Part shown: positions 28,493 through 39,203 of the stretch, piece after piece
Layout of the letters: every line of letters begins with the position of its first letter
How positions within the stretch are numbered: position 1 is the first letter of the stretch
Assembly: GCA_016183005.1 (NCBI GenBank)
Contig: JACPFN010000002.1
Span: 1 to 64,000, forward strand
DNA length: 64,000 bases
Origin: Candidatus Babelota bacterium
GTDB taxonomy: Bacteria; Babelota; Babeliae; Babelales; Chromulinivoraceae
Direction of reading: 5' to 3'
The notes under the pieces: generated by a model
Seen by the model: only the letters and a program-made list of their open reading frames with translations
Told to the model about the DNA's origin: nothing
Databases searched by the model: none
Translations under genes and position numbers: made by a program

Positions 28493-29809
28493 TTAATCTT
28501 TATTATTTTTGGCAGGTATACATTCATTTCGTATTTCAGATCTTTTTATTTGAACAAGAAGAATCCTTTTATCATTTGCTTCTTGTACTATAAAACAAAA
28601 TCCTTGATAAAAAATACTTTCACCTTTTTTAAGAAGTTTTTGTGCATATTCTGTTAAGAAGCCACCAAGGGTTAAAGCGGTTTCTGCTTCAAATGTAATT
28701 TGAAAAATCTCTTCGAGTCGGTCAAGATCTATCATAGCATCTACCAGCCATTCTTGATCGGGCATAATGGTGATAATTTTATGAAAATTTTGCATACGTT
28801 CATGTTCATCAGTGATATCACCAACGATCTCTTCAAGGGTATCTTCTAAGGTGACAAGTCCAATAGTACTACCATACTCATCAAGTACCATTGCCATATG
28901 AATATGCTGTTTTTTAAATTCTTTTAAAAGTTCACTTACTTTTAAACTATCAGGAACAAAAATAATAGGTTTTATTAATTTATTAATATCGAAAAAATTA
29001 TTATTAGCTTGCAGAGATAAAAACAGATCCTTTTGATAAATAATACCTATAATATTTTCAGGATTATCTTTAAAAATAGGAACTCTTGAAAATTGACAAG
29101 ATTTAAAAAGATCAAGAATTTCATCAAGAGTCGCCTTTATACCAATAGATACAATATCACTTTTTGGTATTAAGATCTCTTTGACATGTGTATTTTCTAT
29201 TCTGAAAATATTTTGAAGCATATGTGTTTTATCTTGTTCCATTAGTCCCTTTTTTTCAATATGGCTAATAAGAAACCTAATTTCCTGTTCGGATATTATA
29301 TGAGTTTCATAATCATATTTTTTACGAGCAATATTTCTTGATATGTTGGTTAATGGGCGTGCAATTGGTCCTAATATATAAAAGATACTATTTGCTAACC
29401 ACAAAAGAGAAACAAAGGAATTATCAAGAGCTTGAGCAATGCTTTTTGGTATAATTTCACCAATAAGGGAAACAACAATAGTACCTATTGCAATACCAAG
29501 AGTAAAACCAAGGCCTTGTGGTAAATCAAAATCAGCAAATATATTTTCGATAATATTTTGTAACAATATTGCCGTTGTAATTGCCATCATATTGGTTGCA
29601 ATAAGAACTGTCATTAAAACATATTGAGGATCTGTTTCTAAAGTTTTAAAAAAAAGTTGATATTTAGGAACAGATTTTTGAAGTTCTTTTACTTTAAACA
29701 ATCTGATTGCTGTGATACTTGTTTCCATGAATGCCAATAGGGCACACAGAGCAAGCGAACCCAAAAAAAATGCGGAATCTAAGAGTAATTTTTGAGTATA
29801 GATAGTCAC
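28493..29809 (-). CDS. CNNM/HlyC-CorC family membrane protein (DUF21 + CBS pair)
   Basis: 438 residues. An N-terminal DUF21 domain with four hydrophobic segments (about 1-160) includes the conserved IGEIIPKSIAQ motif. Two CBS domains follow (about 205-330; ILIPKSDIVSI and MAMVLDEYGSTIGLVTLEDTLEEIVGDI), then a C-terminal CorC/HlyC transporter-associated domain. Family members take part in Mg2+/Co2+ homeostasis; 'haemolysin' in older names is misleading. Monocistronic, minus strand. Confidence 0.92.
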   Translation of the reverse strand: MTIYTQKLLLDSAFFLGSLALCALLAFMETSITAIRLFKVKELQKSVPKYQLFFKTLETDPQYVLMTVLIATNMMAITTAILLQNIIENIFADFDLPQGLGFTLGIAIGTIVVSLIGEIIPKSIAQALDNSFVSLLWLANSIFYILGPIARPLTNISRNIARKKYDYETHIISEQEIRFLISHIEKKGLMEQDKTHMLQNIFRIENTHVKEILIPKSDIVSIGIKATLDEILDLFKSCQFSRVPIFKDNPENIIGIIYQKDLFLSLQANNNFFDINKLIKPIIFVPDSLKVSELLKEFKKQHIHMAMVLDEYGSTIGLVTLEDTLEEIVGDITDEHERMQNFHKIITIMPDQEWLVDAMIDLDRLEEIFQITFEAETALTLGGFLTEYAQKLLKKGESIFYQGFCFIVQEANDKRILLVQIKRSEIRNECIPAKNNKD

Positions 29810-29957
29810 GTTATCCTTTTTATTAAAAAATAAAATCTATGTTTGTTAGTATGAAATAAACTTTTTAATATTACAATGGATCTCTTCTGATATGCACATA
29901 AGGTACTTGAATATATGATATTACATGTTGCAGCAAGATACAAGAATGGTTAATTTG

Positions 29958-29999
29958 TTTTAAAAAGGGTACTCGTTTAAACGAGTACCCTTTTTAAAA
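29958..29999 (-). terminator. Terminator after rpoD: perfect 42-bp palindrome
   Basis: The two halves (TTTTAAAAAGGGTACTCGTTT and its exact complement) meet without a spacer. A folded stem would have a small loop at GTTTAAAC and A/T tracts on both sides, so it can work in either direction. It abuts the rpoD stop codon. Confidence 0.88.
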
Positions 30000-31898
30000 T
30001 TATTCCTCATCCGAAGAATCGTCAATATCGTCAATATCAGCTTCTTCTATATTTTGTACTTCATGTTCAAAGAAATTAGCAAGTTTTTTACTGCGCGATG
30101 GATGTCGTAATTTTTTAAGAGCTTTAACTTCAATTTGACGTATACGTTCACGAGTAACTGAAAAATCTTTACCAACTTCTTCAAGAGTGTGCTCTGATGC
30201 AACATCAATTCCAAATCTCATTTTTAAAACCTTTTCTTCACGAGGAGTTAAAGTTTTAAGAACCTCACGAATTTTTTCTTTTAAATCATTGTGAGTTACG
30301 GAATCAGAAAGTGACATGTCATCTTCACTTTCAATTAAATCTTTAATTGAAGCATCATTGCCATCACCAATTGGAGTTTCAAGAGATATTGGTTCTTTTG
30401 AAATCTTGATAATGTTTTTGATTTTTTTCTCATCAAGATTCAACTTTTTAGCAAGCTCTGCATATGTTGGTTCGCGACCGTGTTCTTGTAGAAAGATATG
30501 TTTAATTTTATTAATTTTGTTGAGCGTTTCAACCATATGAACAGGGACACGAATTGTTCTGGATTGATCTGCAATTGCACGAGTTATAGCCTGTTTAATC
30601 CACCATGTTGCATAGGTTGAAAATTTATAGCCACGCTCAAATTCAAATTTTTCAACAGCTTTCATAAGACCGATATTTCCTTCTTGAATTAAATCTAAGA
30701 AGTGAAGGCCGCGATTGATATATTTACGCGCAATATTTACAACAAGACGCAAGTTTGCTTTTGCAAGATCAGCCTTTGCTTGTTTGTCTTTTAGTTGACC
30801 ACGCGCAAAGGAGTTATAAATTTTGCTTGCCGTTGAATAATCAAACCCAAGTTCATTTTCAGTATTTTTTATAGATTTTCGAGCAATTCTTTGCTGTGTT
30901 TCAAGCTCAATTAACTCTGATTCATTTTGATTTTTTTTCTTGCTGAGAATTGTAATTTGTTCATCTGTTTGAGCAATAAATTTTTTGCGTTCAGAAATTT
31001 TATAAAGAAGCTTTTCTATTTTTTTGCCTAATTTTCTGATCAATTTATTAGAGAGTTTAATGGCAAGAATGTTTTCGCTGATCTTAAGCTTATTATCCTT
31101 GATAGCTTGAAACATCTCTTTTTTTGCTTCTTCGGTATCTAGTTTCCCCTTAAAGCTTTTATATATTTCAGCTTCTTTGTTTACATACTTTTTGATTTTA
31201 GTGATGATAGCTAAAAGAGCTGTACGTTCTTCTTCAAGTTTTGGTAAGTTTTCTTCATCAAATTCTGTGAACTGAATAATTTCTTTAAGCGCGATATGTT
31301 TTTTTTGAAGACGATCACCGATAATTAAAATTTCTTTGTGAATAAATGGAAATTTTGTTAATGCTTCAACCGATTCATGTTTACCGCTTGATATTTTTTC
31401 TGCAATAACGGTTTCTGTTTTTTTGTTAAGTAATGGAATTTTTCCGATATCGCGTAAATAGCATTTTACGCCATCTGCAATTTGAGGGATATCTGGAACC
31501 TCTTTAACTACTTCGCTTTCATCTTTTTCATCATTATCATGATCTTCGATCTCTTCTTCATCTTCCTCTAGGGCTGTTGCTGATAGCTTATTTTTAATTT
31601 TTGTTATCTCTTTTTCTTCACCTACTTCAAGAAAATCTTCGTCATGGCTTACGCTGCTGCTACCTGTAAGTTCTTCTTGTAAGATAAGCTCGACATTTTT
31701 CTTTTCAAGCTCTTTTAAAAGTTGGTTTGTTTCATCTTCTAAAAGTTTATATTTATCACTTAATTCCATGATCGATTCATAAGTGACATAGCGCTGTTTT
31801 TGGCTATCTTCAACAATTTTTTTGATAATACTTTGATGATCTTCTAGATTAATTGTTTGTTTTGTAATTTTTTTTAAATTATTTTTCTTTTTAATCAT
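30000..31898 (-). CDS. rpoD: RNA polymerase primary sigma factor (sigma70)
   Basis: 632 residues. A shortened acidic N-terminus (about 1-130) is followed by region 1.2 ([14 protein letters not shown]) and a long, Lys-rich non-conserved insert to about 370. Region 2 reads [20 protein letters not shown] and [15 protein letters not shown], region 3 [13 protein letters not shown], and region 4 ends [18 protein letters not shown]. All core promoter-recognition segments are intact. It overlaps the dnaG stop by four bases, as in the classical dnaG-rpoD operon. Confidence 0.96.
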   Translation of the reverse strand: MIKKKNNLKKITKQTINLEDHQSIIKKIVEDSQKQRYVTYESIMELSDKYKLLEDETNQLLKELEKKNVELILQEELTGSSSVSHDEDFLEVGEEKEITKIKNKLSATALEEDEEEIEDHDNDEKDESEVVKEVPDIPQIADGVKCYLRDIGKIPLLNKKTETVIAEKISSGKHESVEALTKFPFIHKEILIIGDRLQKKHIALKEIIQFTEFDEENLPKLEEERTALLAIITKIKKYVNKEAEIYKSFKGKLDTEEAKKEMFQAIKDNKLKISENILAIKLSNKLIRKLGKKIEKLLYKISERKKFIAQTDEQITILSKKKNQNESELIELETQQRIARKSIKNTENELGFDYSTASKIYNSFARGQLKDKQAKADLAKANLRLVVNIARKYINRGLHFLDLIQEGNIGLMKAVEKFEFERGYKFSTYATWWIKQAITRAIADQSRTIRVPVHMVETLNKINKIKHIFLQEHGREPTYAELAKKLNLDEKKIKNIIKISKEPISLETPIGDGNDASIKDLIESEDDMSLSDSVTHNDLKEKIREVLKTLTPREEKVLKMRFGIDVASEHTLEEVGKDFSVTRERIRQIEVKALKKLRHPSRSKKLANFFEHEVQNIEEADIDDIDDSSDEE

Positions 31899-33643
31899 AA
31901 ACGTCCGTTTTTGTATACCTCTATTTTTAGTTGTTCAAACACATTAAGAAGTCTTTGAACTTCTGATTCATTAAGATCTTTTTTGGCCTGCATAATTTTT
32001 ATTTTAATTACGCTAATTATAGACTTCCAGTATTTCTTTTGGAATTGTAACATCAAGCTTTGAAATGTTTGATCCGAAGCGTCATCGCCAGCTTTAAATA
32101 TTATGCTGCGTAAGTATTCTTTTAGGCTTGGATCGATCATTTCTTCTATAGTGTGATTACAGCTCTGTTTATCTTTTGTTGTATGGTCAATAACACTCTG
32201 TACTATCATTAGGTTTTTATCGCTAAGCCCTGTGGTAAGCAATAATTCTTGCTCTGGGGTCATGATGCGTGGGTTGTGTGCTATGGATGCTACAATCTGT
32301 TCCTCTATAGACCCTAGTCTTTGTGAATCAGTATTTTCAATTTTTTGTGAGGTAGTTTTAGGTTGAACATTATATCTATTAGTATACTCATTTTTTAAAA
32401 TTTCTAAAGGTATTTGCAGAGATTCACTTGCCTTCATCAGAAGGATGTTTTGCTTTAATGTATCATTTTCTTGTGCTATGACTTGTAGTAATTCATGAAG
32501 AATGGCCATCTTTTGCTTTATTGAATCTTGCCCGAATGTCTGACTTTTGGCATCTACAACGAAATTAAAGATATCTTGAGCTCGATCAATATAGGGCTGA
32601 ATAGCCTCTTTTTGTTCAAGCAAAGACGCAGGATCATGCCCCTCTGGTAGTATAATTACTTTGAGGTCTAAATCTAATTGCCAACAGGATGACGCTAATC
32701 TTAAAACTGCCTGTTTGCCAGCCTTGTCAGCATCATATAATAGATAAATGGTTTGAGCATGCTTAGTGAGTTGCTGTAAATGTTCAGTTGAACAGGCCGT
32801 TCCTAGCGTTGCAACAGCATGCTTGATACCATATTGCCAAAGAGCTATACAGTCCATATATCCTTCGACCATGATAGCCTTTTGTATTTTTTGAATATCA
32901 TGTTTTGCGCTATCAAGGCCAAAAAGAAGCTTACCCTTTTTAAAGTAAGTTGAATCCATGGAGTTATAATATTTAACCCGTGTATCATCTTCTAGATATA
33001 TTCGTCCACCAAATCCACAGACTTTGCCAAGATGTTCTTTGATGGGAAACATAACTCTGTTTTCATAGGGGCTATAGAGTCCCTGTTTGCCTTGAAATAG
33101 GATGTGAGCATCAATAAGATTTTGTGTTGTAAATCCTTGATTAGCTATGTAGGAGATTAAATTTGAAATATTTTTGCTTCCTGCTGGAAAGTGGCCGAGC
33201 ATAAAGTGTTGTATCGTGGGCGCTGTTATTTTTCTTTTTGCAAGGTAAGCCGAAGCTATAGCATTTTTTGAAAGCATCTTGTTACACCAAGAAGCAAAAG
33301 AATAGCAAAGTTGATAATAATCCTTGGATCCTTGTTGTTGCCCGGCTTGTTGTTGTATTTCTTTGGGAATCTCTATATTGTTGCGCTCTGCAAGATGTTG
33401 AGCTGCCTGAAGAGGACTTATATGTTCTATTTTTTCAATAAAATTGATTACGTCACCTGTGGCATGGCATCCAAAACAATAAAAAATATTTTTATGAGGA
33501 CTTACTGTAAAGGATGGAGTTTTTTCATGATGAAAAGGACAACGTCCTTTCCAATATAAAGCACCTGTTTTTTTAAGTGCTGTGTACTGTGATATAACAT
33601 TTACAATGTCAATATTACTTTTTATGAAATTAAATAGATCCAT
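31895..33643 (-). CDS. dnaG: DNA primase DnaG
   Basis: 582 residues with an N-terminal CHC2 zinc-binding domain ([11 protein letters not shown]...[11 protein letters not shown]), then the catalytic core with TOPRIM motifs (MVEGYMDC near 265 and [12 protein letters not shown] near 310). A divergent C-terminal helicase-binding region follows. It synthesises RNA primers for replication. It is the first gene of the dnaG-rpoD unit; the usual rpsU is not upstream. Confidence 0.96.
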   Translation of the reverse strand: MDLFNFIKSNIDIVNVISQYTALKKTGALYWKGRCPFHHEKTPSFTVSPHKNIFYCFGCHATGDVINFIEKIEHISPLQAAQHLAERNNIEIPKEIQQQAGQQQGSKDYYQLCYSFASWCNKMLSKNAIASAYLAKRKITAPTIQHFMLGHFPAGSKNISNLISYIANQGFTTQNLIDAHILFQGKQGLYSPYENRVMFPIKEHLGKVCGFGGRIYLEDDTRVKYYNSMDSTYFKKGKLLFGLDSAKHDIQKIQKAIMVEGYMDCIALWQYGIKHAVATLGTACSTEHLQQLTKHAQTIYLLYDADKAGKQAVLRLASSCWQLDLDLKVIILPEGHDPASLLEQKEAIQPYIDRAQDIFNFVVDAKSQTFGQDSIKQKMAILHELLQVIAQENDTLKQNILLMKASESLQIPLEILKNEYTNRYNVQPKTTSQKIENTDSQRLGSIEEQIVASIAHNPRIMTPEQELLLTTGLSDKNLMIVQSVIDHTTKDKQSCNHTIEEMIDPSLKEYLRSIIFKAGDDASDQTFQSLMLQFQKKYWKSIISVIKIKIMQAKKDLNESEVQRLLNVFEQLKIEVYKNGRL

Positions 33644-33749
33644 TAGTATAGTTTTTAATATGAAAGAGGGTAATATTCATAGCATAAAATTAATTTTTAT
33701 TTTTGTCATTTAATAAATTATTTAGATTTTATTAACAACAATATGCTTC

Positions 33750-34538
33750 TTACTCTTTTGGATATAAAAAATCTCTGTACAAAAATACTACTCCAGAAAC
33801 CCCAAAAAATATAATGGCTAAGCTTATCCATTGGTTGATAGAAAGATATTGTAAAAAGTTTGTAGATTCAAACCAGGTTTGATCAGCCCTAAAGAAATCG
33901 ACAATAAATCGTTCCGAGCTAATTAAAATTAAATAGCTAAACAGTATGGTTCCTGGTTTAATTTGTTTTTTATCAAGATAAAAATATAAAAAAGCGAAGG
34001 TCAAGAAGGATAATGCGCTGCTATAAAGCTGTGTTGGATGTATATGGGTATGAAGGGGTGCCATATGGTCTGGGTGATTATATATTACTGACCAGGGCAG
34101 AGTTGTTTCTTTTCCGTAGCAACATCCTGCAAAAAAGCATCCAAGTCTTCCAAATCCATGGACTAATGGTGAGTATAGAGCTATTCGATCAAGAAATTGA
34201 AATAGTGGAATTTTTTTGAATTTCGCGTAAAAATAAAGTGAAATGGCAATGCTAATAATTCCTCCCTGTATTGATAATCCTGATTTCCAAAATTTAAAGA
34301 TTAACCAGATGTTTTCAGCTTCCCAGCTTTCACTTACAATGCATAAAATTCTGCCACCAAGATAGCCGCTGAGTACCATGATCTGTATAACTGTTAAAAA
34401 ATCATGAAAACTAATAATTTTTTGCAACTTAGCGTCATGTTTTGCAATAAATATTCCAAGGCAGATACCTAATACAATTAAAAATCCATAAGCATGAATT
34501 GCAAATGGTCCCCATATATGCAAGATAATTGGATTCAT
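33750..34538 (-). CDS. lgt: Prolipoprotein diacylglyceryl transferase
   Basis: 262 residues with about seven membrane helices and the Lgt signature HGFGRLGCFFAGCCYG (about 127). The conserved early HAYGFLIVLG and C-terminal ERFIVDFFRADQ segments are also present. Lgt attaches diacylglycerol to the lipobox Cys of prelipoproteins. LspA, the next enzyme, is encoded at 53439. Its start overlaps the ABC-F stop by four bases. Confidence 0.95.
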   Translation of the reverse strand: MNPIILHIWGPFAIHAYGFLIVLGICLGIFIAKHDAKLQKIISFHDFLTVIQIMVLSGYLGGRILCIVSESWEAENIWLIFKFWKSGLSIQGGIISIAISLYFYAKFKKIPLFQFLDRIALYSPLVHGFGRLGCFFAGCCYGKETTLPWSVIYNHPDHMAPLHTHIHPTQLYSSALSFLTFAFLYFYLDKKQIKPGTILFSYLILISSERFIVDFFRADQTWFESTNFLQYLSINQWISLAIIFFGVSGVVFLYRDFLYPKE

Positions 34539-36418
34539 TGTTTTTTCCTATCAAGGCTTTTTTGAATATCTTCCCATTCTTTTTGTATTGCTTCAAGTTG
34601 ATTTTGGCTTTTTTTAAAATCTTCTTGTGCTGATTGATATTCTGCAGATCCATATTCTGTAGTACCCATTTTTTCAAGAAAAAAAGCTGTCTGTTTTTCG
34701 AGTTGTTCAATTTTTTTTTCAAGTGATTTCGATCTTTTTTCTAAATCGTAAAAATCTTTATCTTGAATACATTTTTCTTCTTGTTTTATGACAGCAGGTT
34801 GTTTTTTGGTGGTATCTGTTTTCAAATTAGCAATCTGTTCTTGCACTTCAAGGTATTGCTCATAATTGCCATCATACGTCTTAATTCCTTTTGGTGTTAA
34901 CTCTATAATTTTACTTGCTAATTTATTAACAAAATCTTGATCATGAGAAACAAATAAAATTGTACCTTGGTATTGTCGTAATGCGTTTAAAATCACTTCT
35001 TTGGATTCGATATCAAGGTGATTGGTTGGTTCATCAAGAAGCAAAAAGTTTGCATTGCTTAAGATAACCTTTGCCATAGCAACGCGGTTTCTTTCTCCAC
35101 CGCTTAAGACTTTCGTTTTTTTGAAAATATCATCGCCTGAAAATAAAAGTGCACCAAGAGTTGCTCGTATTTGTGATTCAGGTATTCTTGGGCACGAAGT
35201 AATTACCTCATCCAGAATTGTTTTGTTAGGATCCAATACTTTTTCTTGATCTTGATCAAAGAGAGCCACGGTTACATTGTGACCAAGTGAAATTGAACCA
35301 TGCTGTAGAGGTATTTTTTTTGCAATCAGATTAAAAAGAGTAGTTTTACCAGTTCCATTGGGAGCAATGAGTGCCGCTTTTTCTTCGCGTTGTATTTCAA
35401 ATGAAACATGATCAAACAGTTTTTGATTAAAGCTATGAGCTACATTTTTGACAGTTAAAACATAGTGACCAGAGCGTTCAGGCGTTTGAAGCCTTAAATT
35501 CATTACTCGTGGGCCAGTTTCAATTTCAATACGTTCAATTTTTTCAAGTTTTTTGAGCATACTTTGCATTGAAGCAGCTTTGCTGGCACTTGCTTTAAAT
35601 CTCTCAATAGTACGCTCTTGTTGTTTTATTTCTCGTTGTTGTTGTTCGTATGCGCGTTCAAGATGTTGCTGTCTAATCTCTTTTTGAGCAATGTAATAGC
35701 TATAATTACCATGGTAAATCGTGAGTTTACCCATCGAAAGTTCGTAGGTTTTATTACAAGCTTTATCTAAAAAATAACGATCATGGCAAACGAGTAGATA
35801 ACCAAAGTTGCCTTCTTTTAAAAAATCCAAAAACCAATTTTTTGCGGTAATATCAAGGTGATTAGTTGGTTCATCGAAAAGATAAAAATCAGCATCTTGT
35901 AAAAGAAGTTTTGCTAAAACAATACGCATGCGCCAACCAACGCTTAGTTGGCTAACAGCTTTTTGTTGTTTTTCGACATCAAAGCCAAGCCCCATAAGGA
36001 TTCTTTGTGCTTGAGCACGTTTTTCATCAAAGTTGTTTTCCAAGAGTTCATGTTGAATATCAGCATAACGAGTCATCTGTTCTTCTGTTGGATCATTTAC
36101 AATAATCTGTTCAAGAAGATCCGATTCTTCTTTAAGCTTATGTAGATATTCAATGCTTGCCATGGTTTCATCGACAACATTTTTATTGGATGTAATTACG
36201 ACTTCTTGTGGCATGTATGCGATTTTAAAGTGGCTTGAAGTTTCAATGTCGCCTTTGTCATAGTCTTGAAAACCGGCAATAACTTTTAAAAGTGTTGATT
36301 TGCCAGTTCCATTTCTTCCAACAAGGCCAATCTTGTCTTTGTCGGATAAGTTGCAAGAAACATTATCAAAAACTGTTTGGCTGCCGAATTGAAGTGAAAG
36401 ATTTTTAACGAATATCAT
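34535..36418 (-). CDS. ABC-F family ATPase (ribosome-associated type)
   Basis: 627 residues from MIFVKNLSLQF; an in-frame start 33 nt upstream would lie inside mnmG. Two ABC domains with Walker A GRNGTGKST and APNGTGKTT, signatures LSVGWRMR and LSGGERNR, and two DEPTNHLD Walker B motifs are joined by a charged linker (QQREIKQQERTIERFK). No membrane helices are present. A coiled coil closes the C-terminus (about 560-627), as in Uup/YheS-type members. ABC-F proteins act on ribosomes or rRNA; the exact subfamily is uncertain. Confidence 0.92.
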   Translation of the reverse strand: MIFVKNLSLQFGSQTVFDNVSCNLSDKDKIGLVGRNGTGKSTLLKVIAGFQDYDKGDIETSSHFKIAYMPQEVVITSNKNVVDETMASIEYLHKLKEESDLLEQIIVNDPTEEQMTRYADIQHELLENNFDEKRAQAQRILMGLGFDVEKQQKAVSQLSVGWRMRIVLAKLLLQDADFYLFDEPTNHLDITAKNWFLDFLKEGNFGYLLVCHDRYFLDKACNKTYELSMGKLTIYHGNYSYYIAQKEIRQQHLERAYEQQQREIKQQERTIERFKASASKAASMQSMLKKLEKIERIEIETGPRVMNLRLQTPERSGHYVLTVKNVAHSFNQKLFDHVSFEIQREEKAALIAPNGTGKTTLFNLIAKKIPLQHGSISLGHNVTVALFDQDQEKVLDPNKTILDEVITSCPRIPESQIRATLGALLFSGDDIFKKTKVLSGGERNRVAMAKVILSNANFLLLDEPTNHLDIESKEVILNALRQYQGTILFVSHDQDFVNKLASKIIELTPKGIKTYDGNYEQYLEVQEQIANLKTDTTKKQPAVIKQEEKCIQDKDFYDLEKRSKSLEKKIEQLEKQTAFFLEKMGTTEYGSAEYQSAQEDFKKSQNQLEAIQKEWEDIQKSLDRKKQ

Positions 36419-38234
36419 TTTTTTTAGTTCCCAACTCTGGTTTTCGTGCAAGTAGTATTAAAAGCGAGATTGCAGCTGGAGTCATTCCTGAAATTAAAGT
36501 TGCTTGTGCTATTGTAGTAGGCTTATGGCGCTGTATTTTTTGTTTGATTTCAGTTGAAAGACCCGGTGCATTGATAATTACTTCTTCTGCTGCAAGTGGT
36601 AGATTTGCAAATTTTTCAGCCTTTTCAATCTCTATAAGTTCACGTTTAATATAATCTTTATACTTGACGTGAGAAAGAATTGAAAGTGCGTTTCGAGGTG
36701 ATACTTGATAACCAAGAGCTGTTGCTAAATCCTTGGCAGGTAGATCGTGCTCGAGAAATACGGCAAGCTGTGAATTGTTAAATTTTGTATCAATGTCAGC
36801 GATGGTTTTTTCTAATTCTTCTTTTTCCTGTAAGAATTTTTGATAAGTTATTTTATCAATTAATCCAAGCTCATGGGCTTTTGGCATAAGCCTCAAGAAG
36901 GCATTATCTTGTCGTAAGATTAATCTGCGTTCAGCTCGTGAGGTAAACATACGATATGGTTCATCAACTCCAAGTGTTACTAAATCGTCAATCATGACAC
37001 CAATATAGCTTTCGTGTCGTTTTAAAACGAATGGCGCTTGATTTTTATGTTTTAATGCAGCATTAATACCGGCAATAATTCCCTGACCAGCTGCTTCTTC
37101 GTAACCGGTTGTACCATTAATCTGTCCGGCTAAAAATAGACCAGAAATCTCTTTGGTTTCAAGTGAATGCTTTAATTGATCTGGATATACGAAATCATAT
37201 TCAACGGCATAGCCATATTTTGCTATTTCAACATTTTCAAAACCTTTAATCGATCTGATAAATGCAAATTGTACATCTTCGGGAAGTGAGGTCGACATAC
37301 CGCTTGGATATGCTTCAACATATTCGGTTGTTTCAGGTTCTACAAAAATATGATGACTATTTTTATCGGCAAAACGTGCAATTTTATCTTCAACGGAGGG
37401 GCAGTAACGAGGACCAACACCTTTTATATTTCCGCTATACATAGCAGAGCGATGAATATTGTTTTTGATAATTTCGTGAGTTGTTTGATTGGTGTATGCG
37501 ATATAACAGTCACGTGTATTAACAACATTTATTGCTTCAAGTTCATATAGGGCATCGAGTGGCTCAGTTTCCTGTTTTTCTAATTTAGAAAAATCAATGC
37601 TGCTTGTTACTAGGCGTGGAGGAGTGCCTGTTTTTAAGCGTCCAAGGCGTAAATTCAATTTAGTTAAAAAATTAGAAAGTTTTAAAGCTGCTTGTTCATC
37701 ACGACGTCCAGCTGGATAGTTTTTTTCACCGACGTGAATTAATCCATTTAAAAATGTACCTGTTGTAAGAATTACTTGGTTGCTATGATAAATAATTCCT
37801 GATGCTGTTTTTATTCCTGTTATCTGTTTATTTTTGACGATAATCTCATCAACCATTTCTGTGGCAATCGTTAAGTTACAACTATTTTGTAGTGTTTCGC
37901 TTGCAAGTTTAGAATAGGCGTCTTTATCAATTTGAAGTCTGAGTCCTTGAACAGCAGGCCCCTTTTTAGTATTGAGCATACGTGCTTGAAGATAGGTTTT
38001 ACTGCAAAGTTTTGGCATTAAGCCGCCGAGCGCTGAAATTTCAAAGACGATATGACCTTTACCAACACCCCCAATAGAAGGATTGCAGGGCATAAGGCCT
38101 ATTTTTTCTTTAGAAAGGGTAATTAAGAGTGTTTTACAACCTATTTTTGATGCGGCATATGCAGCTTCAACGCCAGCATGACCACCGCCAACAACAATAA
38201 CGTCAAAAGAATTTGAGATAGAACCGTTTTTCAT
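36405..38234 (-). CDS. mnmG: tRNA uridine-5-carboxymethylaminomethyl modification enzyme MnmG (GidA)
   Basis: 609 residues with FAD-binding VVGGGHAGVEAA at the N-terminus, the CNPSIGGVGKGH motif, the second signature QINGTTGYEEAAGQG and a C-terminal helical GidA-associated domain. MnmG with MnmE modifies wobble uridines of several tRNAs. It is first in a three-gene minus-strand unit with the ABC-F ATPase and lgt; the overlap with the former is 14 bases. Confidence 0.96.
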   Translation of the reverse strand: MKNGSISNSFDVIVVGGGHAGVEAAYAASKIGCKTLLITLSKEKIGLMPCNPSIGGVGKGHIVFEISALGGLMPKLCSKTYLQARMLNTKKGPAVQGLRLQIDKDAYSKLASETLQNSCNLTIATEMVDEIIVKNKQITGIKTASGIIYHSNQVILTTGTFLNGLIHVGEKNYPAGRRDEQAALKLSNFLTKLNLRLGRLKTGTPPRLVTSSIDFSKLEKQETEPLDALYELEAINVVNTRDCYIAYTNQTTHEIIKNNIHRSAMYSGNIKGVGPRYCPSVEDKIARFADKNSHHIFVEPETTEYVEAYPSGMSTSLPEDVQFAFIRSIKGFENVEIAKYGYAVEYDFVYPDQLKHSLETKEISGLFLAGQINGTTGYEEAAGQGIIAGINAALKHKNQAPFVLKRHESYIGVMIDDLVTLGVDEPYRMFTSRAERRLILRQDNAFLRLMPKAHELGLIDKITYQKFLQEKEELEKTIADIDTKFNNSQLAVFLEHDLPAKDLATALGYQVSPRNALSILSHVKYKDYIKRELIEIEKAEKFANLPLAAEEVIINAPGLSTEIKQKIQRHKPTTIAQATLISGMTPAAISLLILLARKPELGTKKNDIR

Positions 38235-38338
38235 GATTTTTTAATATAGAAATAAAGCTTATATACTATATCTCAGTATACTTTATTTTGATTTTTTGCA
38301 TAGAAGAAAGCTGTTTTGTTGTTATGCATGGAATTGAT

Positions 38339-38383
38339 TTTATACAAAATAGGTGCGCGTATTGCGCACCTATTTTGTATAAA
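38339..38383. terminator. Strong bidirectional terminator hairpin
   Basis: A 20-bp perfect stem (core ACAAAATAGGTGCGC / GCGCACCTATTTTGT) with a 5-nt loop. It lies just downstream of the small minus-strand gene at 38397 and upstream of mnmG. Confidence 0.88.
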
Positions 38384-38396
38384 TTTTATAATTTCA

Positions 38397-38648
38397 TTAA
38401 TCTTTTCTGGATAATACAATTTCAGTATTTTCCCAAGGAAATGAAGGCTCTAAAAAAACCCAAGGTTTTTGAACGAGCGATGTAGCAGGAAGTGTTTCTT
38501 GAGAAGCTTCTTGGGCGGGTTCTTCTTGCTTGGCTAAAGATTCTGCTTGAGATGTATCGATCTCTTTGTTGTCTGACATTATGCTATTTGGTGTAGTTAC
38601 TGTTACGATAAGCCACCCAAATAGCATTAAGTTTTTAAAATTGTTCAT
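38397..38648 (-). CDS. Small secreted acidic protein, unknown function
   Basis: 83 residues: a probable signal peptide (NLMLFGWLIVTVTTPNSIMS) and a Glu/Ser/Ala/Gln-rich, likely disordered mature part ending in VFLEPSFPWENTEIVLSR. No family is known to me. It is the third of three consecutive small exported genes on this strand and ends at a strong hairpin terminator. Confidence 0.5.
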   Translation of the reverse strand: MNNFKNLMLFGWLIVTVTTPNSIMSDNKEIDTSQAESLAKQEEPAQEASQETLPATSLVQKPWVFLEPSFPWENTEIVLSRKD

Positions 38649-38667
38649 AATTCACTCTCTTATTTTC

Positions 38668-39039
38668 TTAAATCAAAAAAAATGCTTTAAATTGAAATGG
38701 AATAAAGGTTAGGATTGCTTCTTTGATATCTTTATCAACGTTTTTTAGAATAGTTCTAAAATGATCAAAGTTTGTAGCGATCTCTTTTGGATTAAGGTGA
38801 TCAACAGCTTTTTTCATATCCTTGTATTGGGATGTATGTGGAGCATCTTTTAGTATTTTATCTAGATCATGTTTGAGCGTGGTTAAGAACTTTTGTAACT
38901 CTTCTTTGTTTTTTATTATTTTTGCTTGTATTTGATGCTTTTGGACAGTTTCACGGATTCTTTTTTGAATTTGTACATCAGAATGTACTTGAATTGCGGA
39001 TCCTAGAAAGAATATAGAAATTAATGTTATTTTTTTCAT
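38668..39039 (-). CDS. Small secreted helical protein (paralogue of 39204-39587)
   Basis: 123 residues with a signal peptide (MKKITLISIFFLGSAIQVHS) and a helical mature domain. It aligns with the neighbour at 39204 along its whole length: shared 'KIR..V..HQ.....' start, 'LKKFLT.L..DL', 'AP.T.(Q/E)YK..K.A...(L/M)N' and a C-terminal 'IP..F.A...I'. Function unknown. A GGAGG-type ribosome site (GGAGGTTTTCTATG) precedes the ATG. Confidence 0.55.
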   Translation of the reverse strand: MKKITLISIFFLGSAIQVHSDVQIQKRIRETVQKHQIQAKIIKNKEELQKFLTTLKHDLDKILKDAPHTSQYKDMKKAVDHLNPKEIATNFDHFRTILKNVDKDIKEAILTFIPFQFKAFFLI

Positions 39040-39135
39040 AGAAAACCTCCATTTCCCATTTTAATATTTCATAACATAAAGATTTACTTTAGGATAGTAG
39101 CAATTTTAGCCTGTATAAGTCAATAGTATTAATGC

Positions 39136-39166
39136 AAAAACGGGTCTGATTAAAGACCCGTTTTTT
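39136..39166. terminator. Rho-independent terminator
   Basis: AAAAACGGGTCT paired with the reverse complement, a 6-nt loop and a T6 tract. On the minus strand it follows the gene at 39204 by 38 nt, separating it from its paralogue. Confidence 0.85.
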
Positions 39167-39203
39167 AAATTTTATAATGAAAGCAGTAAGACTTTAATTC
39201 TAT

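Noticed and set aside
30316-30540. Plus-strand frames inside rpoD, dnaG, mnmG and other strong genes
   Set aside because: They are reverse-strand reflections of clearly conserved minus-strand genes, without ribosome sites or recognisable products.
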